DNA of 64,000 nt from Paraescarpia echinospica (GCA_020002185.1 CM034539.1:25182532-25246531); one strand, 5' to 3'. Counted from the first letter of the stretch, positions 1 through 12,599 are shown. Numbers and translations are program-made. The notes: generated by a model not told the origin, from the letters alone.

Positions 1-986
1 TCATTGGTCCTTGTTGTCTTTGGTGACTTCGCAGCAATATTCAACAATGATGCCGTCTGTATTGCGACGACTGTCATCGTCGTCGTAGTCATCGCTGTCG
101 TTGCAGTGCTTGTCGACGTTGATGTCGCAGTTCTCGACATCTTATTGGTCGTAGTTGCAGTTATTACTGTTGTCGCGAACTAAGTCGTCAGCTTATCGTG
201 GGCGCCTACACAGTAATGACTGGACACTTTACGACACCAGTCCGCGAATATAAAGTTTCCAAACAAGCAGCCGTGTAGTAAATACTATATCAGTCAACTA
301 CAAATTAAACACGTGTAATCTTTACCAGAAGAGTTTTCGGCAATTCTGCCTGTTATTATTGCACCTAGCTCGAACTGTGTTAATGTGGCATTTATATTAT
401 AAGTTAGATAGATATCGACGATATTGCTTAGCACATGACCGTATGTTTTTTTTTAATCAAATGCTTTGTTTTATAACTTTTGACGACATAAAGTAAGAAC
501 TAAAATAAAAAACTGGCTGATGCGCTATATAAATAACACACGATATGGTGACAATCTACATTATATTTTACATAGGCAGCCATTATAACATAGAATGCTG
601 TGCTTGGTGGATACTTTAACTACATATTTACTTTAAACTTTCTCAGCACATGACACGCTAATTAGCTGATATCATGTAAAAAAATCGTCAAAATAGGGAT
701 CAGGTTTTTTTCATAAAAATCCACCCAAACCTGATACCTCTAAATTTCGTCCCAATCTGGAACCGATTTTTAAGTGTTGGTGTGTCCTGCCAAATAACCA
801 CTGTGCAGTTACGCGAACGATTAGCGTTATTGCTACCTATTGAAAGATTCGATGCAATAGTACATTCCACATAATTGTATCAACGTATCACATGCAAAAG
901 GGCTCGAACAATTAGACATTGCACCAAAACGCCATTTTCATAGGGACTCTTTAACGGATCTTAACTGTTGTGTGTGGGTGTCTTAC
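1..986. other. Downstream intron of SVOP-like gene; nothing recognised
   Basis: This should be intron 3' of the last visible SVOP exon. I looked on the minus strand for the expected TM10-TM12 segment (aromatic-rich, with a YTPEVYPT-like motif) and did not see it. Positions 1-180 are rich in GTCGT-type trinucleotides of low complexity. Confidence 0.5.
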
Positions 987-1098
987 CGTGACGTGCAAAG
1001 ATTGAGGAGGAAGACGAATATAGAGAAGACGATGAACTCGACTGCAATTGTCTTCTTACGTCCAAACCATTCGATGATGACGAACGTGATGAACAGAC
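987..1098 (-). CDS. SVOP: SVOP-like exon k (TM8-TM9)
   Basis: Acceptor gcttcag and donor gtaaga. It encodes [20 protein letters not shown] followed by a hydrophobic segment ending LNLCTS and two bases of an Arg codon. The next exon must lie outside the window or is not recognised in 1-986. Confidence 0.9.
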
Positions 1099-1877
1099 CT
1101 GAAGCACACATGACAGTATTTTGAATAATTATTATATAATTAATTAACTCCGGTGATCCGTATAAAATTATAAACCCAACTGGGCTTAAAACGGAATCAT
1201 CTGTAGAAACGACACAAACGTATTTTAGTTTCAATGTACGAAGTAATACTGGTTTTACACCACTAATACAATTACATACGGATTACTGTTGTATAATAAT
1301 ACAAAACATGCTTACACCTGGTGTAAAAATATAACCCAAGTAGTATATATGGTAGATATATACTACTAACCCATATACACCTGGTGTAAAAATATAGTCC
1401 CATACAGTAAAATATTCTAAATATGGAGTAAAGTTAAAACATTATTATGTCAGAATAACTATAACGTTAAGGAACTTGTATTAACGGTATCGTCGAGGGG
1501 TTTGCTCGGCGTGATGTTTCATCAAACCTGGGAACTCTGAGAGTGTCGTCCATAGCAGGTCTGTATAGTCTTTGTTAGTGAGCGTCTTACATGTTGCCTG
1601 GCACGTCTGTTCCACGGCGTGATTCTCCTCGGAACCTCCTACAACAGTTGACGGTTTGTGATGTTTACACTTTCTATTTAGCATAACATAGTAGAGGAAC
1701 ACGGTGAAACTTAGGCAAACTCTGTCTTACATCAGATGTTCCTTATTTGCGTGGGTATTTAAGAGAGCTAAGGCCAGAACGGGGCGTTAAACACTGTTCC
1801 TTTTAAAGACAATCGATCTAATATGTATAGAAGTTGTTGAAACGTTATAACATTAAAGGTTTGGTCCAACTGGAATA

Positions 1878-1950
<73 letters not shown>

Positions 1951-1965
1951 GTATATATATGTATA

Positions 1966-2001
<36 letters not shown>

Positions 2002-5000
2002 ATAAATACGTTTGCACCAAATCTTTAATGTAATAAAGTTTCAGTTGTTGAAACTGTCTTTTAAAGGAACAATTTTGAACGTTTTTACTAAAGTGTTAGT
2101 TTATAGGTGGCCGTTTTCAATAAAACAAAGAAACAGTAATTTTTAAAGATCATCTAGGTACCTTTAATATGTGTTAATTAATCAAATTAATGATGGCATT
2201 ACCGTGGCAACTGTCCCCAGTTTCAAACAATTCTGTTGTCAAGAGAACGATGCCGTAGTAGGAAAACGCATTAGCCAACCTGAAAGTTAAAATAAAACAT
2301 TGGACAAAATCTCAAACGGTCATTTGAATGAGTTTTGTTATAGAAAACGAAAACATATATGTCACTGTAATGGCACAGAGTAATCAATTTATACATTTAA
2401 CGGTATATTAAAACATAAAACGACAAATGGATAATACATACTACTACATATAGACGCTACGATAACTTGACAACATCATCACAAACGCTACAATGTCACA
2501 TCGAAACAAGGACAGCACTTGTGGTGTATATAACAGTCGCTATAATAACAATGACCAACACTTTGTGACAACAACAATGTAAAGAAATGAAAAACGGTAC
2601 ACAAAATGATTAACTTACCAAATGAACCAGAGCAAACACGTAGTTACTCTGAGTTCGGGTGTGAATAAATCTCGCATCTGACCTCTCTTCACGGGCTTGC
2701 TGCTCTGGGAAAGAAACAACATTATGCACTGAACACACCATGAACAATTCATTTGGTCAACAATCACTCGTCTTATACTTGTAACACACATACACAAGAC
2801 GAAGTAACCTTAGCACACAATACGCACTTAAAGAGAAACAAGAGGCATTCCTGGGCCTATTCTTCTAAAAGAGTTAACAACAGCTACTACAATAATGGAG
2901 ATTATGCCAACAGTTTACTAGAATAATCTTGTTGAAGACATATAATTTAAACTGCACGGGCAGCATCGTTATTACAGGGTTAAGGTCACCAATACCCACT
3001 CTTCCCGTTTTGCAAGTTTCCGTACTGAGATCATTATAGTCCACATAAGGACTATAACATGAAACTCAAAACAGCCCAGAGCACAAGTTTCGTTGCCCCT
3101 CCCGCTTTAGTGCACTTTTTAAATATCAAAATGTAGGAACGTATGTCTATTTTTCATTTCTGCCCATCCGCAACTTCCCTGAAACATGTTCAATTTCATG
3201 ACATGTGGACCCACCCAATTTTCGTAAATCTCAGTCACCCCAGATTGGTAACAAACGGGGGTAACTTAAATTTGTTTGAAAAAAGTTATTACTCTACTTA
3301 TATATTTTGGCTAATCGTTTGCGTTTTTAACGACATTTTTTCAGCTGAATGATTCAGTGAAGCAAGTTGTTTTATGTATGTGTTACGACTTGTTTATTTC
3401 GACAGCTGGTACGCTGTCAGCCGTCGGGAATTGTGATATTTCATTAGAATCTCCCATTTTGAAAATACATTTTACGTAAACCACCAGCGTAATATTGTTG
3501 ATTATTGTTGCAAATGATGAGATTGGCCCAAATAATTTCCCTTTGTTTCCCTTTAAATAACACACAGAGGTGTCAAGAGGAGGAAAGAGATCGTCATCTA
3601 CAGATTTCCTCAATATGGTTTCACGTCGAGTGGTGTCGTAATGTCCTAGCTTACCATAGAACAAGAAAGGAAATTATATACTGTTGTTTATAAATTAATC
3701 TTCAATGTTGAATACATTTGAACGATACCAATTCTTGGGGTGATCTATTATTTTCGCATTATCGCTACGCTGACACAGGGTGCGTATTAACGTTTTTTCT
3801 GAATGCATCTTGATTTCCTTTGCCCCGGATACCTAGTATAGTGTTAACAAATCTACCAGTTAGGAAGCACCAGTAAACAAGTCCACTGTGGGGCACATAT
3901 ATAGATGTAATATTCCAACGGGTTACCATACATACTCGAGGGGCAGTGTCGATAATTCTACCGAGCGGCATCGGCTTGTTGTTGTCCCTGGCGATGCGCC
4001 GTAAAGTTGCCGCCGCCTTGTCAGGTTGACCACGTGCTATGTCAAAGCGCGCGCTCTCAGGTAACCACTGGCAACACCCAATACCAACGTAAATGTTGAA
4101 CGTCCATATATATAGACAAAGTTGTCACCTCTAAAGTTGCATTCTGAATTAACCTACCTTATTAATTTTTTTTTTTTTAAAAGAAAGTGTACGTACAACA
4201 TGAACATTATTTACTTATTTGATCATACTTGCTACCAGTTTGGCATGTTATATTTTATTATAGCAATTATCCTTTTGCATAATTACAGGTCGCCAAGTTC
4301 GGCCAGCGGAAATAAACGTATGGCACGGGGATATATTCGTTCGTCTTTTACGCCGTTTTATCTTAAAATTGCACATTATTGGAAACATTAATATCGTGTT
4401 GAGGAAAGTAATATCTACTGTACGGGGCATGTTAATTCACTGTGCATTTGTATTTAAAGATGTACGATATCAGAATTAAACTTTCATTGTATCAGGCACA
4501 TGGCACGTATAGGTAAACATTTCATACCCTAGCAGGAACTTATAATAAACTGACCACCCATTCTAGAGAAAGATATAACGTTCACAGTAATTAATTAATT
4601 CCATGGATTTCTAAGATTTACCAAATGCCCCGCGTCTTTACAAACAATACGGCTTATCGCAAATCATACTTACGACGCATGCCAGCGTGAAAACGAACAA
4701 CGGAAGAGCACCGATGAAGAGCAGGTATCGCCAGCCGAGAGTTGGCATCACGAAGATGGAGATAAAGACGATGAAGCAGGCTCCCGTGGCCCAGAACAGC
4801 TGGAAATACCACACAGATGGATATTGACCTGTTCGGAGATCGATTCATTTTCGCTTTATGTAAAGTATCCTGGGTAAAACTGCGTTCACTGCATAGCGCG
4901 AAATTCAATTTAATAAACAGTGATGTCTGCAGTGAAAGTGTGACATAGCACAGGCAACACATAAATACTTTAAACTAATCGGCAGTCCAAGCATAATGCA

Positions 5001-8000
5001 AACAAAAAGTTGTTGCTATACATTTTGTTGTTTACATTTACATTTTGAACGCAAGCGTCCCCACAATTCCATGTGCGCACATACACAGTGGCGGAAATTG
5101 GCGATCTCCGAACAGTTCAATGTTCGAGTGATTGAATCGCTGATAGCGTGGCATATCTATACACACGAAAGCAACAGAGAGGATCCCGTAGTAAAGATAA
5201 GTAACACATTAATATTTCAACTATAGTTTTGTTCTACGCATCCTTAGTTCGGTAACTTATATGCACTGACGTCAGCTTAATATACCGGCTACATATTCTC
5301 CATAAGATTCGCGCCGAGATGCGTATTCGTAGATTCGGATAGAATGACAACCATTGGTGAAAACGCTGCTTGTAAGTTTTATACGTTATTAAAAACATGC
5401 TCAAAGTTTGCATGCGACATAATCTAGACATGAAAGAATAGCTTTGACACAGAAACATGGAGGTACTAATACTTTTACAAATTATACGTTGAGGATCAAG
5501 TCATAAGGCATCCATCCACGACATTGTTGAAGACAAAAACATCACGGCTAATGGGAAATTCCACACCGCTTCATACTTATGGCTGAGTATCTGTATTACC
5601 ACTACGTGTAAGATAAACGTTCCATCTGTACGGCATGCGAGTGCGGTGTGCAGTTAAACAATGAATATAGTACCAGGTAGAAATTAATAGAAGTCGTTCC
5701 ATAAGTACGTGGGTGGGTGAATTTTTCACCCGGGTGCGGCAAATTGAATCGCTGCATACAGCGATTCGAATCGTATCCACGCAGGAATCGGATAAGAAAT
5801 TCACAGAAGTGACGTCACTACAGGGGTATTCTCCGCTGCGCTGCCTGTTCCCGTACACATTTCTGTACATGTGGGATCCTGGCATATATCATACATCAAG
5901 TCTAGCGACTTTGTCGGTGCTTGGGCCTTATCTCCCTAGATGAAACTGTCTATTTGTTGTACAAAATGATCAAGAAGATGGTCGGAGCGAGGATGATGCG
6001 GTCCACAAGAAAGAAATCTTTACAAAGATGAAAATGACACAGACGAAAGGGCTCCCAGTGGATCAACAATTCCACAAAGGTCACAACATTGAAACGAAGA
6101 CGACACTGCATGTTCCTATACCACCAACTAAGACGCACGAAAATTGGGCATGACGAAGCAGCAATCTCCAGTGGGTAGAAATATAACCTCGCAATGATCT
6201 CGTGGCGTTGATGCATTCACTCGTTCTGAATAATACGTTCTGCTGAGATGATTGCCGGTGCGGCTAGAGTAATGACCATCATAAAATTTACAACGTAGAT
6301 CGTTAGCGGCGTCTTCGTTTCATGTGCCGTGTAATGCGAACATTTGTCAGTAGAAAGCCGGTAGCATGGGCTAACTCATTTTAGGTTAGCCGACGTCAGC
6401 CTACAATAATTATACTTGACTTTGTTCCGTTTACTGCCCACACGTTGGGCTCAGCAAAAAGAAAACTACGTTATATGCACAGTATTGACTGTGTCTTATA
6501 TATTATACATTTAACAGTATACTTCTAAGAATACAGTTCTGTTTCGGTGTTCAACTAGTGGCCCTACCTCAATCATGACGAGACACCTAGCCCGGCTCTT
6601 GGAAGGCAGAAACTCGGCGTACAACGTCACTCTGAGACACAATGAACAAACAGTATACAGTGGAAGTTCTTTTCATAACGCTCAAGAACAGATTCAACAA
6701 TGTTTATTGATATTAATAATTAAATAGTAGAGCAGTACAAAATATAATTTTGTTTTCCATCTATTGACGAAAATACGAAAATTTTGTAAAACCCTGTATA
6801 AAGGAACGTAATCACCATGATGATTATACGTCAACTCGAAAAACCCAGAAAGCTACTTAATTATGTTGTACATTTATAACATTAATAAAATGTGGATGTG
6901 AAACTGTGTGTCTTTTGTTGCTAAATTAAGGTTTTTGTTTTTTTCGTTTCATTCCATAACAGACGTACACACTCTTTAAATAGGTTAGATGTGAGAAAAT
7001 ACTCATTCTCTCAGAGGACAATAAATGACTGGAACAAATTTTCTGATTATTGTGTTAATGCTAGCAATGTGAATATGTTCAAAATAACATTGACAATTAT
7101 CTGGGGAGGGCGGGCTACAAATAGTTGGAACATTGTTGGACTCTCGATAAGCCAAAGGCTTCCTTGTCCGCATGCCGTCTGGACGGCAATCTTGTTTTGT
7201 CTTGTAAAATCTTGTCAAATCATACTACTTATATTACTTAAATATTACATGTATTTTCAGGCTTTGATCTTATAGTTTCAACGTATCTAGGTAACATTTG
7301 TTACATTTACTGCGTCTACACGGACGACGTTTTAACCCGGGCTAAAGATAATCTGGAATATTTTAGCCCGGGTTAGATCTATGTAGTCTCTACAGGTAAC
7401 TCGAGATCAATCTGTTGCGTTTACAAGAATCACCTCGATGGTCAAGTATGTCCACACGTTTGCTGTTTAGCTACTTCAAAATCATAATTATGCGCTCGAC
7501 ATCTACAGCGGAGTCTTAAGACTTAAATAACCCGGTCTATCCGTCTACTTTAACTCCGCATTTGAGGTAACCTTTTCACCGTTTAGATGCGTATCCAGGG
7601 TTACGTACGACTGTGGCACGCCTCCGATGCCCACCCCCACCAGGCCGCGAAGGATGAGTAACCACAGGTAGGACGGAGCAATGGCGCTCAACAACCCGTA
7701 GTACAGGGTGAATGTCGAACAAAGGATGAGTTCCTGGAAGCAGACGTTAAACATGGTGTACATTATAATACCACGTTTTGTAAATTTAGGAGCTGCAGTC
7801 CGGATGTATAAGTTTTCACCTTATGTAAGGTCAATACTTACACATATTTGAATCTTGGAACTGAATTTGAACATGTGATGTAATAGTTGTTTTATTTACA
7901 TGGGGATATTTGGTAGCATTTGGAATGGAGCAAAACAGGGCGAGCCAATGCTAATCTATGTGCGTGCTTTCATTACGTTGTCAACATGTTAACGTCTAGG

Positions 8001-10566
8001 AAAAGAAGAACTAGGATTTTGGATAAGTTAATAAAATTGGGCGATGTAAAATATGTTTAAAATTTTTTTAACGACTAACCAAAGCACTTGACTGAAAGAA
8101 CATGCATTATCCGTGGTCATGCCGTTTTCAACAAATAACCCTATTGCTACTGCAAGATTATGATATATCCAAAATCAACCTTTCAAAATCTAGGAAAGTA
8201 ACATGTATTGTCCCATGTACGTAACAGCCTTTTTTTCACGAAAGCCGAGCATTTATGATTGCAGTAGGTCGTAGCAGACAGTCCGCTAGGGCTGGTTCTC
8301 ACTTACCACTTTCCTGCCGTATTTATCACATATCTTGCCCCAGATACTGGAGCTGATCATCATACCAGCGAAGACAACCTGGAAAATCCTCACATCCATT
8401 GAGTTATGCCGCCCCAGGACACAGGCGACCCATTAATACTGACTGAGTTCATTCACAAATAATTGAACACACAGTTACTTGAATAAAATGGAAGGAAAGA
8501 CGAAACCTATCAAAATAGTAAAATAGTAAATTTTTTGTAACAAAGGAGCGAAGGAGCCCAGACAAGCGCCATGTTTTAAAAAGAAGCCAAACAACCGCAG
8601 TCCACCACTGTTGATTTTTTCCCGCGGCAACACTGAAATCCAATTCCGCGGGAAAACTCGGACAACGCAACACTGTAATTGACATGCAACACTGATATCG
8701 TTCGAGTTTTTTGATTGGTGAACTTTTTCAAATACAGATGTGCCATCTGGATGTGATGTACTATTTTCATGTTATCCTTCGGTTATGTATTGTATTGGCC
8801 GTCACTAACTCATAAATGATCAATAATGAAAATCATATTATCGAGTAGTGTGCTAGCCACAAACGAAACTAGTCAGCTTGCGAAATATAGCAGGAGTTAT
8901 TCTCAATAATCGAGGAATTTGAAAACAGCAATATCCAAACGCTGAATGTATTAGCAGCAGCTAATAATCTGTGGAATTAAACAACTGATTAAGTGGTCTA
9001 GGATAGCCCCAGTAATGAAACCGTTTCGCTTAAATATAGGAACAATAAACACAATCTCTATTGTTAAATATTCCTTGTGAGTGAATAGAACATGTCTCAT
9101 ACATTGAGTGTAATTAGTAACAATTAAATCGATAATCCGTGAAACTAAATCGGTGACTGTGTTAGCGTGTATAGTTTAGCCATGCAGAGATAATGACATA
9201 TGTACGCCTTGCTGAGTGAATAATAATGACTGAATATTTAGCCAATCTGTCACAAAATTGTCCTAAATGTACACGTTCTGGATTGACACCTTCTCTACAG
9301 TATTTATTAGCTGTGGCTTCTCAGAAGGAACGGTCGATATCAAAGTGGCTGGTCGCTGAAGTCTGGCTGAGTTTCTTTGTTTACCTCATACACACTGACA
9401 CATTAATGGTGTCTTGCCAGAATACAATGTCAACTTGTCTTCTTCTTTTTCGTCTACTTCTTCTCATCCTATTCTTCTTTTTGACCATCTTTGTCTTGTT
9501 CGTCTTCCTCTGCATCCTCTTCTCCTATATACGTATCTGGCTCACTCCTCAACTATACCACGATCAGCAGCGGCGTAACATTGTCAAAATATAAGTGTCA
9601 TTAATTGAAGCATTGATGAAAGGTTCAATGTTGAACTAAAATATCTATGAAATTATCATCAAACCTTTACTGTAGAAACTCTGTACGTGACATTAGAAAG
9701 ATGCTGGTATAGGAGTTGGTATGTTGTGTCATATGGCACGTTATACGTTATATAGCATTCCTAACTAACCGCGGTTCTTGTTTGCACAGTTTATATATTG
9801 TTGACTATGTTTTTAGAGAAGATTCCGCTCATAAGAAGCGACTCGTCCCCAAGTTTGATATAAAAGTTTAACAATTAATTTCATTACTAACCATTAATTC
9901 GTATTTGCTACGTCCACGTATGATAAAATATAACAATATACGTTGCATATTTAGACGGCAACGTTTCCTTCTTGGATTTAGAAACAGCAAAGTGTGCGTC
10001 ATCTGTCTTCTAGCTACCCCCAAAATGTTACGAAGTCGACGCAATAAACGCTGCACGTTTAACACAATCATTGGACGACATTTTAATATTAAGGAAGCCA
10101 ACTTTACGTGATCACGGTCGCCAGCTGAAAGACACATTGTTGACCAAGTGAAGGGTTTCACGGCAAAACCCGATAAAAGCCAAATTGGGAGACATTTTTG
10201 AGTTAGCGAAGTTCCGAATTGAAGTATACACATAAATCGGCCATTACTATCAGTCGTCATCATTTATGTTAAGATATTCAAACGTCATTAGTACAGTAGT
10301 TTCTATTTATGTTCTGAGGATAAAGAACAGAAGAGAGATGTTTTGTTAAACCTCAGGTATATTGTGGTTTACCCTGAAACCTTTCACGTGTTGTCCACTC
10401 ACCGTGGTCAGCATGGCCTGTTGCCAACTGGACAGTGCCCAGTCGCAGTGTAGAGCGGGCGCTAGTATACTCAGAATCATCATCTCCATCGCGTCCGCCA
10501 TCTGATGTCGTCACGGACAAACAAGGGTGAGGAATCAGCAAAACAGGACGAGTGTGTGTATAATAA

Positions 10567-10609
<43 letters not shown>

Positions 10610-10988
10610 TGTGTGTATGTGTGTGTGTGTGCGCGCGCGCGTGTGTGTGTGTGTCTGAGTGTGTATACGTGTTGTCTGTGTGTACGTGTTGCTACATGCA
10701 TATGTGTGTGCGTGTGTGCGTGTGCGCGTGTGAGGGTGTGTGCGTGTGTGCGTGTGTGCGTGTGTCTGCGTGATGTTTGCGTGCACGTATTGCTTCATAC
10801 ATTTGTGTGCCTGTGTGTATGTGCGCGCGTGTGTGCGTGTGTGCGTGTGTGCGCGTGTGCGTGTGTGCGCGTGTCTGCGTGATTGCATCTATCTAGACCT
10901 ACCCAGATGAGTCCAGTGAAGAGAGACAATTTCACTTGGAACATACCGAAGCCAATGGCGTCGACGGCTTGGTCGACTGTTAGCGTGT
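987..10988 (-). CDS. SVOP: SVOP-like major facilitator transporter, partial, 11 exons
   Basis: Synaptic vesicle 2-related protein, a 12-TM major facilitator of secretory/synaptic vesicles whose substrate is not firmly known. Exons in coding order: 10988-10903, 10501-10403, 8378-8307, 7733-7609, 6631-6568, 4799-4674, 4067-3936, 2704-2619, 2279-2203, 1638-1528 and 1098-987. All ten junctions are GT..AG and phase-compatible, giving about 363 codons; vertebrate SVOP is about 548 aa. Seen in order: [32 protein letters not shown] with ALHCDW, the MFS signature [11 protein letters not shown] after TM2, [14 protein letters not shown] in TM4, [27 protein letters not shown] after TM6, [38 protein letters not shown] and a second GRKKT loop. 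This order is collinear with SVOP rather than with SV2 or organic cation transporters. The N-terminal cytoplasmic exon and the exons for the last TMs were not found. The frame is intact throughout, so the gene is probably functional. Confidence 0.93.
1528..1638 (-). CDS. SVOP: SVOP-like exon j (lumenal loop to TM8)
   Basis: Acceptor ttgtag and a weak donor gtttga. It encodes a cysteine-containing lumenal loop (CQATC), then [13 protein letters not shown]. The loop matches the Cys-containing loop of SVOP in position. Confidence 0.88.
1875..2000. repeat. (AT)n microsatellite with TATACATA interruptions
   Basis: About 125 bp of alternating A and T broken by single C or G bases, in the SVOP intron between exons at 1638 and 2203. 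Confidence 0.95.
2203..2279 (-). CDS. SVOP: SVOP-like exon i (TM7)
   Basis: Acceptor ctttcag and donor gtaatg; 77 bp. It completes the split Trp, then encodes [20 protein letters not shown] and GDSCH, the strongly conserved TM7 of SVOP. Confidence 0.9.
2619..2704 (-). CDS. SVOP: SVOP-like exon h (loop to TM7)
   Basis: Acceptor tttcccag and donor gtaagt. It encodes [20 protein letters not shown] then TTCLLWFI, plus two bases of the next Trp codon. Confidence 0.92.
3936..4067 (-). CDS. SVOP: SVOP-like exon g (central loop)
   Basis: Acceptor ttgccag and donor gtatgt; 44 codons, phase 0. It encodes [20 protein letters not shown], then an LRRIA and [12 protein letters not shown] stretch. The PESAR motif after TM6 is the hallmark; the rest is the cytoplasmic loop between the two six-TM halves. 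Confidence 0.92.
4674..4799 (-). CDS. SVOP: SVOP-like exon f (TM5-TM6)
   Basis: Acceptor tttccag and donor gtaagt; 42 codons, phase 0. It encodes [20 protein letters not shown], the LGWRYLL turn, then a hydrophobic TM6 ending TLACV. Confidence 0.92.
4925..5110. repeat. Dispersed repeat, copy A
   Basis: Shares an ordered set of blocks with 14500-14656 and 15085-15115, including GTTTACATTTACATTTTGAA, CAATTCCATGTGCGCACAT and GGCGATCTCC. It lies in an SVOP intron. No coding potential is recognised; it is likely a fragment of a non-autonomous element. Confidence 0.7.
6568..6631 (-). CDS. SVOP: SVOP-like exon e
   Basis: Small 64-bp exon with acceptor tctcag and donor gtaggg. It completes the split Ser codon, then encodes [20 protein letters not shown] and E. 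It is too short for ordinary ORF detection and was found by looking for the SVOP segment missing between exons d and f. Confidence 0.9.
6962..7110 (+). mobile_element. LINE reverse transcriptase C-terminal fragment
   Basis: The plus-strand frame reads [20 protein letters not shown], then [20 protein letters not shown]. This is the conserved C-terminal tail that follows the RT in many Jockey/CR1-like non-LTR elements. No upstream RT remains, so it is a short 5'-truncated relic inside an SVOP intron on the antisense strand. Confidence 0.75.
7333..7375. repeat. Perfect 14-bp inverted repeat (hairpin)
   Basis: Arms TAACCCGGGCTAAA (7333-7346) and TTTAGCCCGGGTTA (7362-7375) are perfect reverse complements around a 15-base spacer. 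This is probably the core of a small MITE-like element within an SVOP intron. Confidence 0.85.
7609..7733 (-). CDS. SVOP: SVOP-like exon d (TM3-TM4)
   Basis: Acceptor cttccag and donor gtacgt, ending in phase 2 with the first two bases of a Ser codon. It encodes [20 protein letters not shown] and [12 protein letters not shown], the two membrane segments after the signature loop. Confidence 0.93.
8307..8378 (-). CDS. SVOP: SVOP-like exon c (TM2 and MFS signature loop)
   Basis: Acceptor ttccag and donor gtaagt; 24 codons, phase 0. It encodes [20 protein letters not shown] then GRKV. The Gly, Asp, Arg and Lys of the major facilitator motif A are present. Confidence 0.92.
10403..10501 (-). CDS. 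SVOP: SVOP-like exon b (TM1)
   Basis: Acceptor catcag and donor gtgagt; 33 codons, phase 0 at both ends. It encodes [20 protein letters not shown] and a tail ending LTT, nearly identical to the vertebrate SVOP TM1 and loop. The internal ATG is not the gene start, because exon a joins in frame. Confidence 0.93.
10569..10880. repeat. (GT)n / GTGTGC compound microsatellite
   Basis: About 310 bp of GT-rich repeats fill most of the 401-bp intron between SVOP exons a and b. On the transcribed strand this is (CA)n, starting about 20 bp after the donor at 10902. Confidence 0.95.
10903..10988 (-). CDS. SVOP: SVOP-like exon a (pre-TM1/TM1)
   Basis: Acceptor ttgcag and donor gtaggt. It starts in phase 1, so a missing upstream exon supplies the first base of an Asp codon. 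It encodes [14 protein letters not shown] and [10 protein letters not shown], the conserved entry to TM1 of SVOP. Confidence 0.9.
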
Positions 10989-11164
10989 CTGCAACCACAC
11001 GAAACACTAATAATATAATATTCGATGTATTCACCCTGACAAGTGACAGCATAACTAAGATTACCTGCAAACAACCTGAAATTTAGCAAACAACGGGAGC
11101 GTAGGCATATACACGAGTTAGTGTAGATGAAGGTGCTAGTGTGACAGATATACAGAGGCCTTGC

Positions 11165-11350
11165 ACCAGAGACGATAGGAGAAACAGAAAGAAAAAGAAA
11201 ACGATAAAAAACAAGAAAGAACAAGAAAGAAAATGAAATAGAGAAAAACAAAGAAAGAGAAACAAAACGAAAACAGAGAAAGAAGGAGGACAGAAAAAAA
11301 CAGAAAGAAAGAAAAACAGAAGGATAGAAATAAAAAATAGTGAAAACGAA
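11165..11350. repeat. Purine-rich GAAA/ACAGAAAG tract
   Basis: Strongly A/G-biased plus strand (GAAAGA, AACAGA units). The long minus-strand reading frames of Phe/Leu/Ser here are by-products of this composition. Confidence 0.85.
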
Positions 11351-12599
11351 AGTTCGGCAAAACGACATGAATAAATAAAACAAGAGTTTTGAAAAACACA
11401 ACAAAGAGAAAACAGCGATAGAGACGTTTTGCTCCTTTCACTTTGTATTTGTATCATACAATAAACGGGCAGCTCCAACGTCATGTTTCGCACATCACAG
11501 ACCATGCACGAAAACTGTAAAGACGGCAATTGCACTGACGAGTTACAAAGGATCCGTCAACATCTTGACAAGGTGTCGAAATCGATGCAACGGTGCAGAA
11601 TTACACAGAGTTATTGACGGCTGTGGTCACTGCAATAACATCAGATCCACCATGCATGGGGAACACGGGAACATGGACGTAAAATATGAAATAGGAGATA
11701 CTGGTTGAAGATTAACAATAACACAACAGGACATAGGGGCAGCACGAAAGTGTCAGAGCTGTGTGGGATTACAGCTTCGAAGGGTAATCAAATCATTGGG
11801 TTAGTTACGAGAAATATAATATACCAAGAATAATACTTAATTATACCTATGTATAAAGCAATAATTAGGCCTCATTCAGAAGAATACTGTTTACACAAAT
11901 GAAAGTCGTATCTTTATGTAATAACGGCGCTTATAACTGTTTAATCCCGATAGTGCATCGTTCCGATTGCTGTAGCCACTTATGTCCACAAATACGTTTT
12001 TTCTTTACTGATGTGTGTAGATCTACGTTTGCCAGCTATCAGTTTTTTTTTTTTAAATTATGCATACAAACATACTCACGAGATTATCGTTCTGTCGTCT
12101 AGGTGATTGGGTAAGCAGATTTATAACTAAACTTCCCTGCTCACTTGGTTGAGGCCATTGCGAATAATATTCGTTAATGTCCAAGTAAGTATTGTGTGAA
12201 TTGTAGAAATAATGAGCGCTGTCCGGTTTTAAATCACCGAAACTCAACTATAATTTAAATCGTTAAACCGGGTACCTGGTGAATGTATGAATGCATTTAT
12301 GCTATAATGTGTAGAAACGGACTACTTTTGCAATTTTGTCGCCGAATTTTAACTGGAATCAGTTATAATAATATAATCTTTAGTCCGGTGATTTCACCAA
12401 AACAAATAATTTCAATTTGTAGCAAATTGATTCTGAATTAAGACGAGCGAAAACATTAATTGAATCGGAAGTGATCTTTAAAGGTCATTGGCGGTCCGTC
12501 GACGTTAAAACTAATTTGTCGTCTGCCAAATTGCCAATCTGACATTCCTACTTCGTAGACACTAATTCCAACCTGGGCATTGACAACCTGGTGATGCAT

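Noticed and set aside
10505..11070. Long ORFs of Cys-Val or His-Thr repeats on both strands
   Set aside because: They are translations of the (GT)n/(CA)n microsatellite; only the short segments 10903-10988 and 10403-10501 have SVOP homology and splice sites.
11083..11535. Minus-strand ORFs rich in Phe, Leu and Ser (up to 171 aa)
   Set aside because: Composition follows the purine-rich plus strand; no domain or splice context was found.
12053..12247. Minus-strand ORF starting MSFGDLKPDSAHYF as the missing SVOP N-terminus
   Set aside because: A donor gtgagt follows, but the ORF ends in phase 0 while SVOP exon a needs one base from the previous exon. The sequence does not resemble an SVOP N-terminus.
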